A stretch of 64,000 nt of DNA from Prostheceraeus crozeri (Eukaryota > Platyhelminthes > Polycladida > Euryleptidae): the NCBI GenBank assembly GCA_907163375.1, contig CAJQUW010011046.1, positions 1-64,000 of the forward strand. The letters are read 5' to 3'. The position numbers and the translations under genes are program-made. Below the pieces are notes generated by a model. The model had not been told where the DNA came from and made no database searches. It saw nothing but the letters and a program-made list of their open reading frames with translations. This document shows, piece by piece, positions 1 through 12,514 of the stretch (position 1 is its first letter; each line of letters begins with the position of its first letter).

Positions 1-3000
1 GGGGGGGGGACGTCAGTGAAAATTTTTTCTCTCCGATTTCGCTGGAAACATCCTTCCTAACCCAAAATTTCACGTAGATTCCGAATCTGGCCTCCGTTTT
101 CTCATCCGATGCTTCGTTTGGGCGCTACACACCAAAACGTCCCAAATTCTAACTCTGTCGTTTTTTCGAAAAATGTTGAAAATTTTTTCTCTCCGATTGA
201 CTTGAAACTCACCATACAGATAAAGAATTTCACGCTGATTCCAAATCTGAAATCCGTTTTCCAATCCGATGCTTCGTTTTGAAGCTACAGCCCAAAACGT
301 CCCAAATTCTAACTCTGTCGTTTTTCACCAATGTCCCAAAATCTTAAATGGCGTCTCACATCTAAACGAAGACAGATAGGAACAAGCCGATTCTTTCACT
401 GAATTTGTCTCACTCTTAGCTTTCAAACGAGCTATCGCACGACAAAATCCGTCCACTGGAAGCCAAAATCGAAGCAAGCTGTCCAGAGGGGGGGGGGACG
501 TCAGTGAAAATTTTTTCTCTCCGATTTCGCTGGAAACATCCTTCCTAACCCAAAATTTCACGTAGATTCCGAATCTGGCCTCCGTTTTCTCATCCGATGC
601 TTCGTTTGGGCGCTACACACCAAAACGTCCCAAATTCTAACTCTGTCGTTTTTTCGAAAAATGTTGAAAATTTTTTCTCTCCGATTGACTTGAAACTCAC
701 CATACAGATAAAGAATTTCACGCTGATTCCAAATCTGAAATCCGTTTTCCAATCCGATGCTTCGTTTTGAAGCTACAGCCCAAAACGTCCCAAATTCTAA
801 CTCTGTCGTTTTTCACCAATGTCCCAAAATCTTAAATGGCGTCTCACATCTAAACGAAGACAGATAGGAACAAGCCGATTCTTTCACTGAATTTGTCTCA
901 CTCTTAGCTTTCAAACGAGCTATCGCACGACAAAATCCGTCCACTGGAAGCCAAAATCGAAGCAAGCTGTCCAGAGGGGGGGGGAGGTCAGTGAAAATTT
1001 TTTCTCTCCGATTTCGCTGGAAACATCCTTCCTAACCCAAAATTTCACGTAGATTCCGAATCTGGCCTCCGTTTTCTCATCCGATGCTTCGTTTGGGCGC
1101 TACACACCAAAACGTCCCAAATTTTAACTCTGTCGTTTTTTCGAAAAATGTTGAAAATTTTTTCTCTCCGATTGACTTGAAACTCACCATACAGATAAAG
1201 AATTTCACGCTGATTCCAAATCTGAAATCCGTTTTCCAATCCGATGCTTCGTTTTGAAGCTACAGCCCAAAACGTCCCAAATTCTAACTCTGTCGTTTTT
1301 CACCAATGTCCCAAAATCTTAAATGGCGTCTCACATCTAAACGAAGACAGATAGGAACAAGCCGATTCTTTCACTGAATTTGTCTCACTCTTAGCTTTCA
1401 AACGAGCTATCGCACGACAAAATCCGTCCACTGGAAGCCAAAATCGAAGCAAGCTGTCCAGAGGGGGGGGGGAGGTCAGTGAAAATTTTTTCTCTCCGAT
1501 TTCGCTGGAAACATCCTTCCTAACCCAAAATTTCACGTAGATTCCGAATCTGGCCTCCGTTTTCTCATCCGATGCTTCGTTTGGGCGCTACACACCAAAA
1601 CGTCCCAAATTCTAACTCTGTCGTTTTTTCGAAAAATGTTGAAAATTTTTTCTCTCCGATTGACTTGAAACTCACCATACAGATAAAGAATTTCACGCTG
1701 ATTCCAAATCTGAAATCCGTTTTCCAATCCGATGCTTCGTTTTGAAGCTACAGCCCAAAACGTCCCAAATTCTAACTCTGTCGTTTTTCACCAATGTCCC
1801 AAAATCTTAAATGGCGTCTCACATCTAAACGAAGACAGATAGGAACAAGCCGATTCTTTCACTGAATTTGTCTCACTCTTAGCTTTCAAACGAGCTATCG
1901 CACGACAAAATCCGTCCACTGGAAGCCAAAATCGAAGCAAGCTGTCCAGAGGGGGGGGGAGGTCAGTGAAAATTTTTTCTCTCCGATTTCGCTGGAAACA
2001 TCCTTCCTAACCCAAAATTTCACGTAGATTCCGAATCTGGCCTCCGTTTTCTCATCCGATGCTTCGTTTGGGCGCTACACACCAAAACGTCCCAAATTCT
2101 AACTCTGTCGTTTTTTCGAAAAATGTTGAAAATTTTTTCTCTCCGATTGACTTGAAACTCACCATACAGATAAAGAATTTCACGCTGATTCCAAATCTGA
2201 AATCCGTTTTCCAATCCGATGCTTCGTTTTGAAGCTACAGCCCAAAACGTCCCAAATTCTAACTCTGTCGTTTTTCACCAATGTCCCAAAATCTTAAATG
2301 GCGTCTCACATCTAAACGAAGACAGATAGGAACAAGCCGATTCTTTCACTGAATTTGTCTCACTCTTAGCTTTCAAACGAGCTATCGCACGACAAAATCC
2401 GTCCACTGGAAGCCAAAATCGAAGCAAGCTGTCCAGAGGGGGGGGGGAGGTCAGTGAAAATTTTTTCTCTCCGATTTCGCTGGAAACATCCTTCCTAACC
2501 CAAAATTTCACGTAGATTCCGAATCTGGCCTCCGTTTTCTCATCCGATGCTTCGTTTGGGCGCTACACACCAAAACGTCCCAAATTCTAACTCTGTCGTT
2601 TTTTCGAAAAATGTTGAAAATTTTTTCTCTCCGATTGACTTGAAACTCACCATACAGATAAAGAATTTCACGCTGATTCCAAATCTGAAATCCGTTTTCC
2701 AATCCGATGCTTCGTTTTGAAGCTACAGCCCAAAACGTCCCAAATTCTAACTCTGTCGTTTTTCACCAATGTCCCAAAATCTTAAATGGCGTCTCACATC
2801 TAAACGAAGACAGATAGGAACAAGCCGATTCTTTCACTGAATTTGTCTCACTCTTAGCTTTCAAACGAGCTATCGCACGACAAAATCCGTCCACTGGAAG
2901 CCAAAATCGAAGCAAGCTGTCCAGAGGGGGGGGGAGGTCAGTGAAAATTTTTTCTCTCCGATTTCGCTGGAAACATCCTTCCTAACCCAAAATTTCACGT

Positions 3001-6000
3001 AGATTCCGAATCTGGCCTCCGTTTTCTCATCCGATGCTTCGTTTGGGCGCTACACACCAAAACGTCCCAAATTCTAACTCTGTCGTTTTTTCGAAAAATG
3101 TTGAAAATTTTTTCTCTCCGATTGACTTGAAACTCACCATACAGATAAAGAATTTCACGCTGATTCCAAATCTGAAATCCGTTTTCCAATCCGATGCTTC
3201 GTTTTGAAGCTACAGCCCAAAACGTCCCAAATTCTAACTCTGTCGTTTTTCACCAATGTCCCAAAATCTTAAATGGCGTCTCACATCTAAACGAAGACAG
3301 ATAGGAACAAGCCGATTCTTTCACTGAATTTGTCTCACTCTTAGCTTTCAAACGAGCTATCGCACGACAAAATCCGTCCACTGGAAGCCAAAATCGAAGC
3401 AAGCTGTCCAGAGGGGGGGGGGAGGTCAGTGAAAATTTTTTCTCTCCGATTTCGCTGGAAACATCCTTCCTAACCCAAAATTTCACGTAGATTCCGAATC
3501 TGGCCTCCGTTTTCTCATCCGATGCTTCGTTTGGGCGCTACACACCAAAACGTCCCAAATTCTAACTCTGTCGTTTTTTCGAAAAATGTTGAAAATTTTT
3601 TCTCTCCGATTGACTTGAAACTCACCATACAGATAAAGAATTTCACGCTGATTCCAAATCTGAAATCCGTTTTCCAATCCGATGCTTCGTTTTGAAGCTA
3701 CAGCCCAAAACGTCCCAAATTCTAACTCTGTCGTTTTTCACCAATGTCCCAAAATCTTAAATGGCGTCTCACATCTAAACGAAGACAGATAGGAACAAGC
3801 CGATTCTTTCACTGAATTTGTCTCACTCTTAGCTTTCAAACGAGCTATCGCACGACAAAATCCGTCCACTGGAAGCCAAAATCGAAGCAAGCTGTCCAGA
3901 GGGGGGGGGAGGTCAGTGAAAATTTTTTCTCTCCGATTTCGCTGGAAACATCCTTCCTAACCCAAAATTTCACGTAGATTCCGAATCTGGCCTCCGTTTT
4001 CTCATCCGATGCTTCGTTTGGGCGCTACACACCAAAACGTCCCAAATTCTAACTCTGTCGTTTTTTCGAAAAATGTTGAAAATTTTTTCTCTCCGATTGA
4101 CTTGAAACTCACCATACAGATAAAGAATTTCACGCTGATTCCAAATCTGAAATCCGTTTTCCAATCCGATGCTTCGTTTTGAAGCTACAGCCCAAAACGT
4201 CCCAAATTCTAACTCTGTCGTTTTTCACCAATGTCCCAAAATCTTAAATGGCGTCTCACATCTAAACGAAGACAGATAGGAACAAGCCGATTCTTTCACT
4301 GAATTTGTCTCACTCTTAGCTTTCAAACGAGCTATCGCACGACAAAATCCGTCCACTGGAAGCCAAAATCGAAGCAAGCTGTCCAGAGGGGGGGGGAGGT
4401 CAGTGAAAATTTTTTCTCTCCGATTTCGCTGGAAACATCCTTCCTAACCCAAAATTTCACGTAGATTCCGAATCTGGCCTCCGTTTTCTCATCCGATGCT
4501 TCGTTTGGGCGCTACACACCAAAACGTCCCAAATTCTAACTCTGTCGTTTTTTCGAAAAATGTTGAAAATTTTTTCTCTCCGATTGACTTGAAACTCACC
4601 ATACAGATAAAGAATTTCACGCTGATTCCAAATCTGAAATCCGTTTTCCAATCCGATGCTTCGTTTTGAAGCTACAGCCCAAAACGTCCCAAATTCTAAC
4701 TCTGTCGTTTTTCACCAATGTCCCAAAATCTTAAATGGCGTCTCACATCTAAACGAAGACAGATAGGAACAAGCCGATTCTTTCACTGAATTTGTCTCAC
4801 TCTTAGCTTTCAAACGAGCTATCGCACGACAAAATCCGTCCACTGGAAGCCAAAATCGAAGCAAGCTGTCCAGAGGGGGGGGGGACGTCAGTGAAAATTT
4901 TTTCTCTCCGATTTCGCTGGAAACATCCTTCCTAACCCAAAATTTCACGTAGATTCCGAATCTGGCCTCCGTTTTCTCATCCGATGCTTCGTTTGGGCGC
5001 TACACACCAAAACGTCCCAAATTCTAACTCTGTCGTTTTTTCGAAAAATGTTGAAAATTTTTTCTCTCCGATTGACTTGAAACTCACCATACAGATAAAG
5101 AATTTCACGCTGATTCCAAATCTGAAATCCGTTTTCCAATCCGATGCTTCGTTTTGAAGCTACAGCCCAAAACGTCCCAAATTCTAACTCTGTCGTTTTT
5201 CACCAATGTCCCAAAATCTTAAATGGCGTCTCACATCTAAACGAAGACAGATAGGAACAAGCCGATTCTTTCACTGAATTTGTCTCACTCTTAGCTTTCA
5301 AACGAGCTATCGCACGACAAAATCCGTCCACTGGAAGCCAAAATCGAAGCAAGCTGTCCAGAGGGGGGGGGGAGGTCAGTGAAAATTTTTTCTCTCCGAT
5401 TTCGCTGGAAACATCCTTCCTAACCCAAAATTTCACGTAGATTCCGAATCTGGCCTCCGTTTTCTCATCCGATGCTTCGTTTGGGCGCTACACACCAAAA
5501 CGTCCCAAATTCTAACTCTGTCGTTTTTTCGAAAAATGTTGAAAATTTTTTCTCTCCGATTGACTTGAAACTCACCATACAGATAAAGAATTTCACGCTG
5601 ATTCCAAATCTGAAATCCGTTTTCCAATCCGATGCTTCGTTTTGAAGCTACAGCCCAAAACGTCCCAAATTCTAACTCTGTCGTTTTTCACCAATGTCCC
5701 AAAATCTTAAATGGCGTCTCACATCTAAACGAAGACAGATAGGAACAAGCCGATTCTTTCACTGAATTTGTCTCACTCTTAGCTTTCAAACGAGCTATCG
5801 CACGACAAAATCCGTCCACTGGAAGCCAAAATCGAAGCAAGCTGTCCAGAGGGGGGGGGAGGTCAGTGAAAATTTTTTCTCTCCGATTTCGCTGGAAACA
5901 TCCTTCCTAACCCAAAATTTCACGTAGATTCCGAATCTGGCCTCCGTTTTCTCATCCGATGCTTCGTTTGGGCGCTACACACCAAAACGTCCCACATTCT

Positions 6001-6545
6001 AACTCTGTCGTTTTTTCGAAAAATGTTGAAAATTTTTTCTCTCCGATTGACTTGAAACTCACCATACAGATAAAGAATTTCACGCTGATTCCAAATCTGA
6101 AATCCGTTTTCCAATCCGATGCTTCGTTTTGAAGCTACAGCCCAAAACGTCCCAAATTCTAACTCTGTCGTTTTTCACCAATGTCCCAAAATCTTAAATG
6201 GCGTCTCACATCTAAACGAAGACAGATAGGAACAAGCCGATTCTTTCACTGAATTTGTCTCACTCTTAGCTTTCAAACGAGCTATCGCACGACAAAATCC
6301 GTCCACTAGAAGCCAAAATCGAAGCAAGCTGTCCAGAGGGGGGGGGACGTCAGTGAAAATTTATTCTCTCCGATTTCGCTGGAAACATCCTTCCTAACCC
6401 AAAATTTCACGTAGATTCCGAATCTGGCCTCCGTTTTCTCATCCGATGCTTCGTTTGGGCGCTACACACCAAAACGTCCCAAATTCTAACTCTGTCGTTT
6501 TTTCGAAAAATGGTGAAAATTTTTCTCTCCGATTGACTTGAAACT
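1..6545. repeat. 487/488-bp satellite array, about 13.4 copies
   Basis: Tandem monomers alternate between 487 and 488 bp because a G-run of 8-10 at each junction varies in length. Copies differ by only a handful of substitutions, so the array is freshly homogenised. Each monomer has three parts of about 160, 160 and 150 bp. The first two are diverged relatives (both run from TTTTTTCTCTCCGATT to CTAACTCTGTCG); the third begins CCAAAATCTTAAATGGCG. The last copy breaks off near 6545. The same sequence occurs once, diverged, at 32870-33130 in the right arm of Polinton 1, so the unit comes from a Polinton sub-terminal region. The short open frames (64 and 78 codons) repeat because the DNA repeats; the period is not a multiple of three. 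Confidence 0.97.
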
Positions 6546-6714
6546 CACTGCTACGATGCCAGAATTTCACGCTGAACACGAATTCGACTCCGTTTTCTCA
6601 TCCGTCCACTCCTTCATCGAAACAACCCATTTTTCAAAAACCCAACATTCAGCACGAAAACATACACACTATAGCCTCAAAGACATAATCCTGGCGGTCG
6701 CCAAGGTCCACCAC

Positions 6715-6892
6715 GACACTCAGACCCAAAGCTCCACGGGGGCCGACCACCGGACACTCTGCCGTTCCCAGAGGGGTGGGGGGGTGGGGGGGGGGGGGGG
6801 GGGGGGGGGGGGGGTGGGGGGGGGTTAGGGGGGGGGGGGGCGGGAGGGTGGTGGGGGGGTGGGTGGGGGGGGGGGGGGGGGGGAGGGGGTGG

Positions 6893-6941
<49 letters not shown>

Positions 6942-7128
6942 GGGGGGGGGGGGGGGGGGGATGGGGGGTGTGGGGGGGGGGGGGTGGGGAGGGGGGTGGG
7001 GGGGTGGGGGGGTGGGGGGGGAGGGGGGGGGGGAGGGGGAGGGGAGGGGGAGGGGGGGGATGGGGGGGTGGTCAGCGATGGCGGCCATCTTGCGCGGGGT
7101 CCAGAAATGGAGTTTTTTGCTTACTATC
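6715..7128 (+). mobile_element. Right terminal repeat of a third Polinton (fossil)
   Basis: The stretch CACTCTGCCGTTCCCAGAGG, the long G-run, then GGCGGCCATCTTGCG and GGAGTTTTTTGCTTACTA follow the order and orientation of the last 130 bp of Polinton 1 (33730-33858), with more divergence. Together with the satellite on its left it is the right arm of an older relative of Polinton 1 whose inside lies beyond the window. No internal genes are present here, so its state cannot be judged. Confidence 0.85.
6773..7071 (+). repeat. About 300-nt G-run within the Polinton end
   Basis: This is almost pure G on the plus strand with scattered T and A. In Polinton 1 the same site (33794-33800) holds seven G between CCAGA and GACGTCAG. 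The run is therefore a massive expansion of a terminal-repeat G-tract and a strong G-quadruplex candidate. Length and the rare non-G bases may be affected by sequencing or assembly. Glycine-rich and proline-rich frames across it are not genes. Confidence 0.95.
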
Positions 7129-8818
7129 AGTGGAGACCAATTCCGGGTTCATCTGCTTAGAAAATGAGGATGGTCAATCAGAATTGCTAAAATAAAACAT
7201 CATCTCATTGGAAATGAGAAGGGTCATTGGTCATCCAAATGATAATCATTAACAAGAGATTTAAAAAATTGTGCGACTAGTTGTCTAGTTGTTTACAAAC
7301 ACAGAGTATGGGCTGGCCTAAACAAAAGGTTAATATAGGAACTATTATTTTCTTTTTTTTTGCATATGCGAGTATTTTGTCTACTCTTATAGACGTTGAG
7401 GATATTATATACACACTACTCGACTGCTTGACAGTCTAAAAAGGTACGATTTTGGGAATACACTGTGTGTTAAATGACTGTTGGTAGTTTCTCATGATAT
7501 GCGCATACATAGTATGATTAATAGATTATTAAAAAACTTGGAATGATGAGCTGTTTGAACGTGCGATGGTAGAAGACAAATGACTTTATCACTTGTGATG
7601 AGCTATACGACTGAACACCGACAGCCATCTAGCGCGAAGGAAAAATGATTTCATTGAAACGTTAAATACGGTGTCAGTGGACAATCTCTTTAATCTTAAT
7701 CGAACAACATAACCTCAGTGCGGTAGTCGTCATTCCTTGCTGTCATGGATGACGATATTTCGAAGTATTTGATGCGAAAGGCTTTGTTGTGAATGCACGC
7801 GCTCACTCGCAGGATCAGAATGTGAGGCACATATGCGATATATGAGTGAAAATGAAACAATCTATGTTTTAGTAACGAGTACTAATCAGTGAAATGTACC
7901 AATCGGCTGTTAAACTTACCTTTATCTAACCCTTTAAATCGTAGATGACCTCAACGAGGAATCGGAACGGGATCGCGCATTGATATTCTACATGCAAGAG
8001 TTGTGAACTATCAAGCACTGTGTGGTGTCAAGGTGTGATCCCCTTAATAGAGCTTAGTAATACCCGATGCAATTCCAATTGACGCTTTTAAGAGTCACAT
8101 TCGAGCAGTTAATTCAAATCGTAGAATGTTTGTCTAATGAGCCAAAGAAATTTTTGTTTTTTTAAAAAATTATCGCTTTATCGTTATCGCAGGAAAATTT
8201 AAAGCGATAACGATAAACGATAAATTTTGCTTACTACTGATTCCGATTCTTCGACTGTTTAATGAAATTATGAGCATCAATTGTACATGTCTGCTATATA
8301 TTCACTGTCGTTCCTATTAAAGCACATAAATACACGTACACAAACAAAGACCGTGAACTGAGACCATGAATTGAAAGTGATTTATCAGAGCTGTATCCCA
8401 GCTTTGACTAGCATGCATCACCTGCTTAAGAATGTTCCAATCATTTACCTGCTTGCCTATTATTTGACTCAGGCGAGAACCGCACATTGAGCAAAAATTA
8501 ATTGCTGGTAAAGGAAGAGTACTTCGTGTATGTGTTACCTAAAGAGGAGAGGAATGCTAAAATGAACATTTGATTCCATGTATGTACATGTACATGTTTT
8601 GATGGAATCACGGAGAATCGAACGGATTCTGAAATTACGCCCGGATAATCGGTATCCGGATAATCGAAGATGCACTGTATATGGAAAGCACCGTCACGTC
8701 CGTGATCATCAATTGCTCAATGGTAAAGTAACAACTTTTTCAACACGCATGTTTGAATCTGATTACAACTCATTCTTGAAATTTAACAGCTACCGTGTCG
8801 AGTTAGACAGTGGGCAAG
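7129..8818. other. Gene-free spacer
   Basis: No convincing gene is seen. It contains a foldback at 8170-8223 and, at about 8635-8690, TATCCGGATAATCG-type sequence ending GCACTGTA that resembles the terminus of a pogo/Tigger-like DNA transposon. A partner terminus was not found. Confidence 0.6.
8170..8223. repeat. Short foldback of about 20-bp arms
   Basis: TTATCGCTTTATCGTTATCG (8170-8189) is mirrored by GCGATAACGATAAACGATAA (8204-8223) with one indel and a 13-nt loop. It could be a tiny MITE remnant; no target duplication was identified. Confidence 0.6.
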
Positions 8819-9419
8819 TTAAAGACTAGGGTGCGGCGATTTAAATCGATCGGGGAAAAATCGATCGGAATGGAAAAATCGAAAATCGATCGGTAATCAA
8901 AAGAGATCGCGATTTTCAGTTCGATTTTTTCGTTTTGATAAATAAATGCTACATTTCCCAATTCAGGTCAATAAAGGTATCGGAAGTGGTTAAATCCAAT
9001 TCATTTCATGTACAATACACGAGAACGATTTCTTAATTGCAATTATCTGTGATTCCTCCCAGCTAGCTACATGTAGGATGGCTACTTGATCATCAAACAA
9101 GTTGCTGTGCTAGACGGCTACTGCTATCAGCCAGAATCGGCTCAGGCAGTCTATTGTGTGACTGATCTGTGATGTCAGTTGAAGTCAATTCTGTGGTTGA
9201 AGCTACGAGTCAGCGGCGTTGGCATTGTCCTTGACTCCGTGCACTATTTCTTAGTTGATAGATCACTATAAAAATAGTTGATTTAAGGTGAGCAGCAGGT
9301 GACGAAACTCGTTGGGACGCTGATTGGTTTAAAGTTAGACATTGTTATCATGATCGCCTTCGATCGAGAGGGCTATGCTGTAGTCAATTTCGGTATTCTA
9401 CGCTCCCCCTACCGCCGTT

Positions 9420-11776
9420 ATGTCCACGAAACAGAAATCACAAATACATCGTTATTTTACTTTAGACAATTGCAAGACGTCAGCGAAATGTCTCACAGGT
9501 GGCTGTAGGAATCCGAGTGTAAAGGTGAAGGATGGATCGACTGCCAATATGTTCAGACATTTGAAAGACAATCATCCGAAAATCTACTCCGATCAGAGGA
9601 GAAAGCAAAGAAGGCGGTGAAAAGAAAGCCATCTCCATCTCGTCAATCAACCATCGAAACTTCCTTTGTTGTTCATCACAAGTATCCACATGGTAGTGCC
9701 AAAGCTCTAAAGCTCGATCGTCTACTTGCTCAAACTATATCGCTGAGGGATGTCTATATATTCGTTTCGTCGAAAATGAACATTTTCGCAAGTTTGCCGA
9801 ATGCTTGAACGACAGATATGACATTCCTAGTGAGACCAAAATGCGGCGCACTGTGCCTCCGACGTTGGAACGAGAAATCGATGTGAAAATGCAGAACTTT
9901 TTCCAAGCGAATGATTTCCCGTCATACGCAATAACTCTCGATTTCTACGACGCTAAGAATCATGAGAGTTTCTTAGAACTGACTGCATCTTCTATTGACG
10001 CCGACTACCGGCTACATTCCTACTGCATCGGAGTTGAACCTTTCAATTCGTAGGATAGAGACCATGCTGGAGAAACGATATCACATTGTCTGCGTGGATT
10101 AATGGAAGAAATGTCCATCGATGTTAATGATCAGATATTCGAAGCTGGAGTGACCGACAACGCTGGCAATGTTCGACGAGGTATTGAATTGACTGGAATT
10201 CCTTGGATGCCTTGCATGGCTCACACACTACAATTGTGTACTGAAGATTCCTTCACAGCCTGTGAGGCAGCTAATGATCTTCGGAAATCTTGTCGAGCGA
10301 TAGCTGGCTTCTTTCATCGTAGCAATCCTGGAGTTCGACTTCTAAATAATCTGCAGCAAGAATCTGGAAAATCGGTTCAAAGAATTCCGCAAGATGTTCC
10401 AACACGATGGAACTCATCTTTCTATACTTGGTCAGTGATGATAGAAAATCGTCAAGAAATCAATCGCTCATTGCTCGAAATTCGGATTTCACGCAATCCT
10501 CCACCGATTCTCCAAAACAATGAGTGGAAATTACTCGAAACCTTGACATTATTGTTGGCACCATTCGAGGACGTTACTCGTGACTTGTGTTGTGAACTGT
10601 CTCCTTCGATCAATCTTATCCTGCCTCTACTGCCAACCCCACAGAATTAGATTGTTTAATCGCATCACTTTGCTAGAAGTGCAAACTGATTCAAACAGAT
10701 GGCACATGCAAGAACTTAATAAGTGGGCAAAAAGAAATTTTTAATACCTTGCAGAGATAAGAAAAATAGTCGTGCGTCGCTTGCGGATTGCTCTGAATTC
10801 CCTCAAAATGCTCCGATCGCCACGACTCTTTCAAATTCGAAGAATTCAGATCATTGCGCAAAAATTTTCTCGATAATGTTGGGCTCTCCGATCATTTCAA
10901 AAAAAGTTAGCAGGCGCATGAAAAAACGTTCACAAACTTCTCTGTAGAACTTGACATCGTCTGTCTCTTTGCTGTGTAATCCGGTTGATAACAGTCACTG
11001 AAACTTTGCACAATTTGGCGTGTTTAATGTTGAACTGGCCCCTCATTGTTCGATTGCTATGGTATTTAGTCAGGAGATTGTGTCATTTCAATAACGTTAC
11101 ATGTTCCAATGCTTCCCTTCTAGTCAAACGGAAGAAGAGACGACTTGTCTAATTCTGCGGTCAACCCTGACTGAACTCATTGGATCTATCGACGTCCCCA
11201 CCGCCTTGACTTCATTCAAAGTCACAATATTGAACTAGATGAAATCCAGAATTGAACAAGTGACACCTGGTACTAAACAACCAATTCTGTTGGTCGCTTC
11301 TGCGATCGATCCACGATTTCTACGTATTCTCTCTTCCACACAAGTTGATGTTGCGAAGAACATTATCGTCGCGCGTATTGTCGACTTAATGCAGAAAGAA
11401 TCTCACACAGAAGAGAAGGTGATTACTGCAGGAGTGAGCCAAGAAAAGTTTGATGAGAAACGACAACGTGTTTCCTTGTGGTCGCAAATGAAAATTAGAT
11501 CTCTGGTGGAATCAGATAGCAAAAACATCAAAGACCGAGCTATGATGGAGTGGCAGCGATATGTCAAATTGGTGGAGTAAGCAAATCCTGCACCCGACCA
11601 CAAGAAATTTGACGTTCTTGCCTTCTGGAAGAATCAACTGCAGAATCTTCCAAATTTGGCCAGGATTGCCCGACAATTCTTGTGTATTCCAGCAACAAAC
11701 ACGGCTTCGGAAAGACTAGGAAGTGTAACGGGCAATACCATAACGCCCAGTCGTGCAAATTCGAGTGGCTTGCGCG
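9420..11776 (+). pseudogene. hAT (ZBED-type) transposase, decayed
   Basis: Successive open stretches on the plus strand follow the order of a ZBED-type hAT transposase. There is a BED zinc finger (CLTGGC then HLKDNH, about 9490-9570), a catalytic-core start around ITLDFYDAKNHESFLELT (9935-10000), VTDNAGN (about 10150), PCMAHTLQL (about 10215; the CxxH motif), VPTRWNSSF (about 10400; the RW motif), and the C-terminal dimerisation region ending FLCIPATNTASER (about 11685-11720). The frame is lost several times between these blocks and a low-quality gap lies at 10650-11240, so it is not functional. The last codons continue past Polinton 1 at 33865 and end at TAG 33906-33908. A domesticated ZBED gene is unlikely given the intact terminal repeats and duplication. 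Confidence 0.92.
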
Positions 11777-11782
11777 CACGGC

Positions 11783-12206
11783 AGTAGTAAGTAAAACTCC
11801 ACTTCTGGATAGCGCAAGATGGCCGCCGTCGCTGACGTCCCCCCCCCTCTGGAACGGCAGAGTGTCGTGGTCGGCCGCCGTGGTGCTTCGGGTCTGACGT
11901 CCCCCCCCTCTGGAACGGCAGAGTGTCGTGGTGTGCCGGCCACGTGCGTCCGTCAGGTTCGCTGACGTCCCCCCCCTCTGGCCGACCGTCGTATAGCGCG
12001 CGGTGATGTGGTGTCTAGGTTGGCGTGGTGTGCCGGCCAGGTTGGCGTGGTGTGCCGGCCAGGTTGGGAGGGTAGTCTGTCGTAGCTCACCTGAAAAAAT
12101 CCTAAGTGTCAGAGTGGCTTTGTATGGGTAAAATTTTGAAAATTTTCCAAAGTGTGGAATTTCGACATGGGACCGTCACCAAAACATTTTTCATCAAATT
12201 TCTCTG
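11783..12206 (+). repeat. Left terminal inverted repeat of Polinton 1
   Basis: About 424 bp, inverted relative to 33435-33858 with roughly 1% mismatch. From the tip inward it holds GGCGGCCATCTTGCG complement, two CTGGAACGGCAGAGTGTCGT units separated by C-runs, and tandem GTTGGCGTGGTGTGCCGGCC units at about 12020-12065. The base composition is CpG-rich compared with the element interior. Confidence 0.95.
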
Positions 12207-12335
12207 AACGGGGGGGGGGGTCCGTGAAATTTGATGAAAAATGTTTTGGTAGAGGTCCCAGGTCGAAATTCGGAAGTTTTAAATTTTTCAAAATTTTCAC
12301 CACACTGGAGCTCTCACACTTAGGAATTTTTTCAC
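12092..12335. repeat. Large foldback at the inner edge of the left terminal repeat
   Basis: Two arms of about 110 bp face each other around a run of G at about 12210-12220. The left arm contains CCAAAACATTTTTCATCAAA and the right arm TTTGATGAAAAATGTTTTGG. The same unit occurs twice in direct orientation at the right end (33130-33260 and 33432-33555). Open frames of about 64-70 codons on both strands here are a by-product of the palindrome. Confidence 0.85.
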
Positions 12336-12506
12336 TTGTGGCATGTTACATGGACATGTGCTGACGGACCAACTTCCCGTGGTCATATGAGAATGGTTCA
12401 GGTGTCATATTGTAAAGAATGATGAGACAAATCGTTTGCAACAAACCGCATGTCGCTACTATGAATACTTTCGGAGATAGAGCCATTTTAAGTTTTCTTC
12501 CGAGCA

Positions 12507-12514
12507 TATATAAA
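12507..12514 (+). promoter_or_regulatory. TATA box (TATATAAA) for the left-end gene
   Basis: TATATAAA followed by CCCCCG lies about 590 nt before the coiled-coil gene. A splice donor-like GAG|GTAAGC (about 12553) and an acceptor-like TCTTACAG (about 13086) suggest a 5'-UTR intron bridging the distance. Confidence 0.6.

Noticed and set aside
70-6114. Repeated 64- and 78-codon minus-strand frames in the satellite
   Set aside because: They recur only because the DNA repeats; the unit length is not a multiple of three and the sequence shows no protein-like features.
1-6545. CRISPR-like array
   Set aside because: Units are long and nearly identical throughout, with no variable spacers; eukaryotic context.
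6538-7195. Gly-rich and Pro-rich frames across the G-run
   Set aside because: Low-complexity by-products of the poly-G expansion.
11716-12364. Frames in the left terminal repeat and foldback, and their mirror frames at 33371-33892
   Set aside because: They lie in terminal repeats on both strands and reflect CpG-rich repeats and palindromes.
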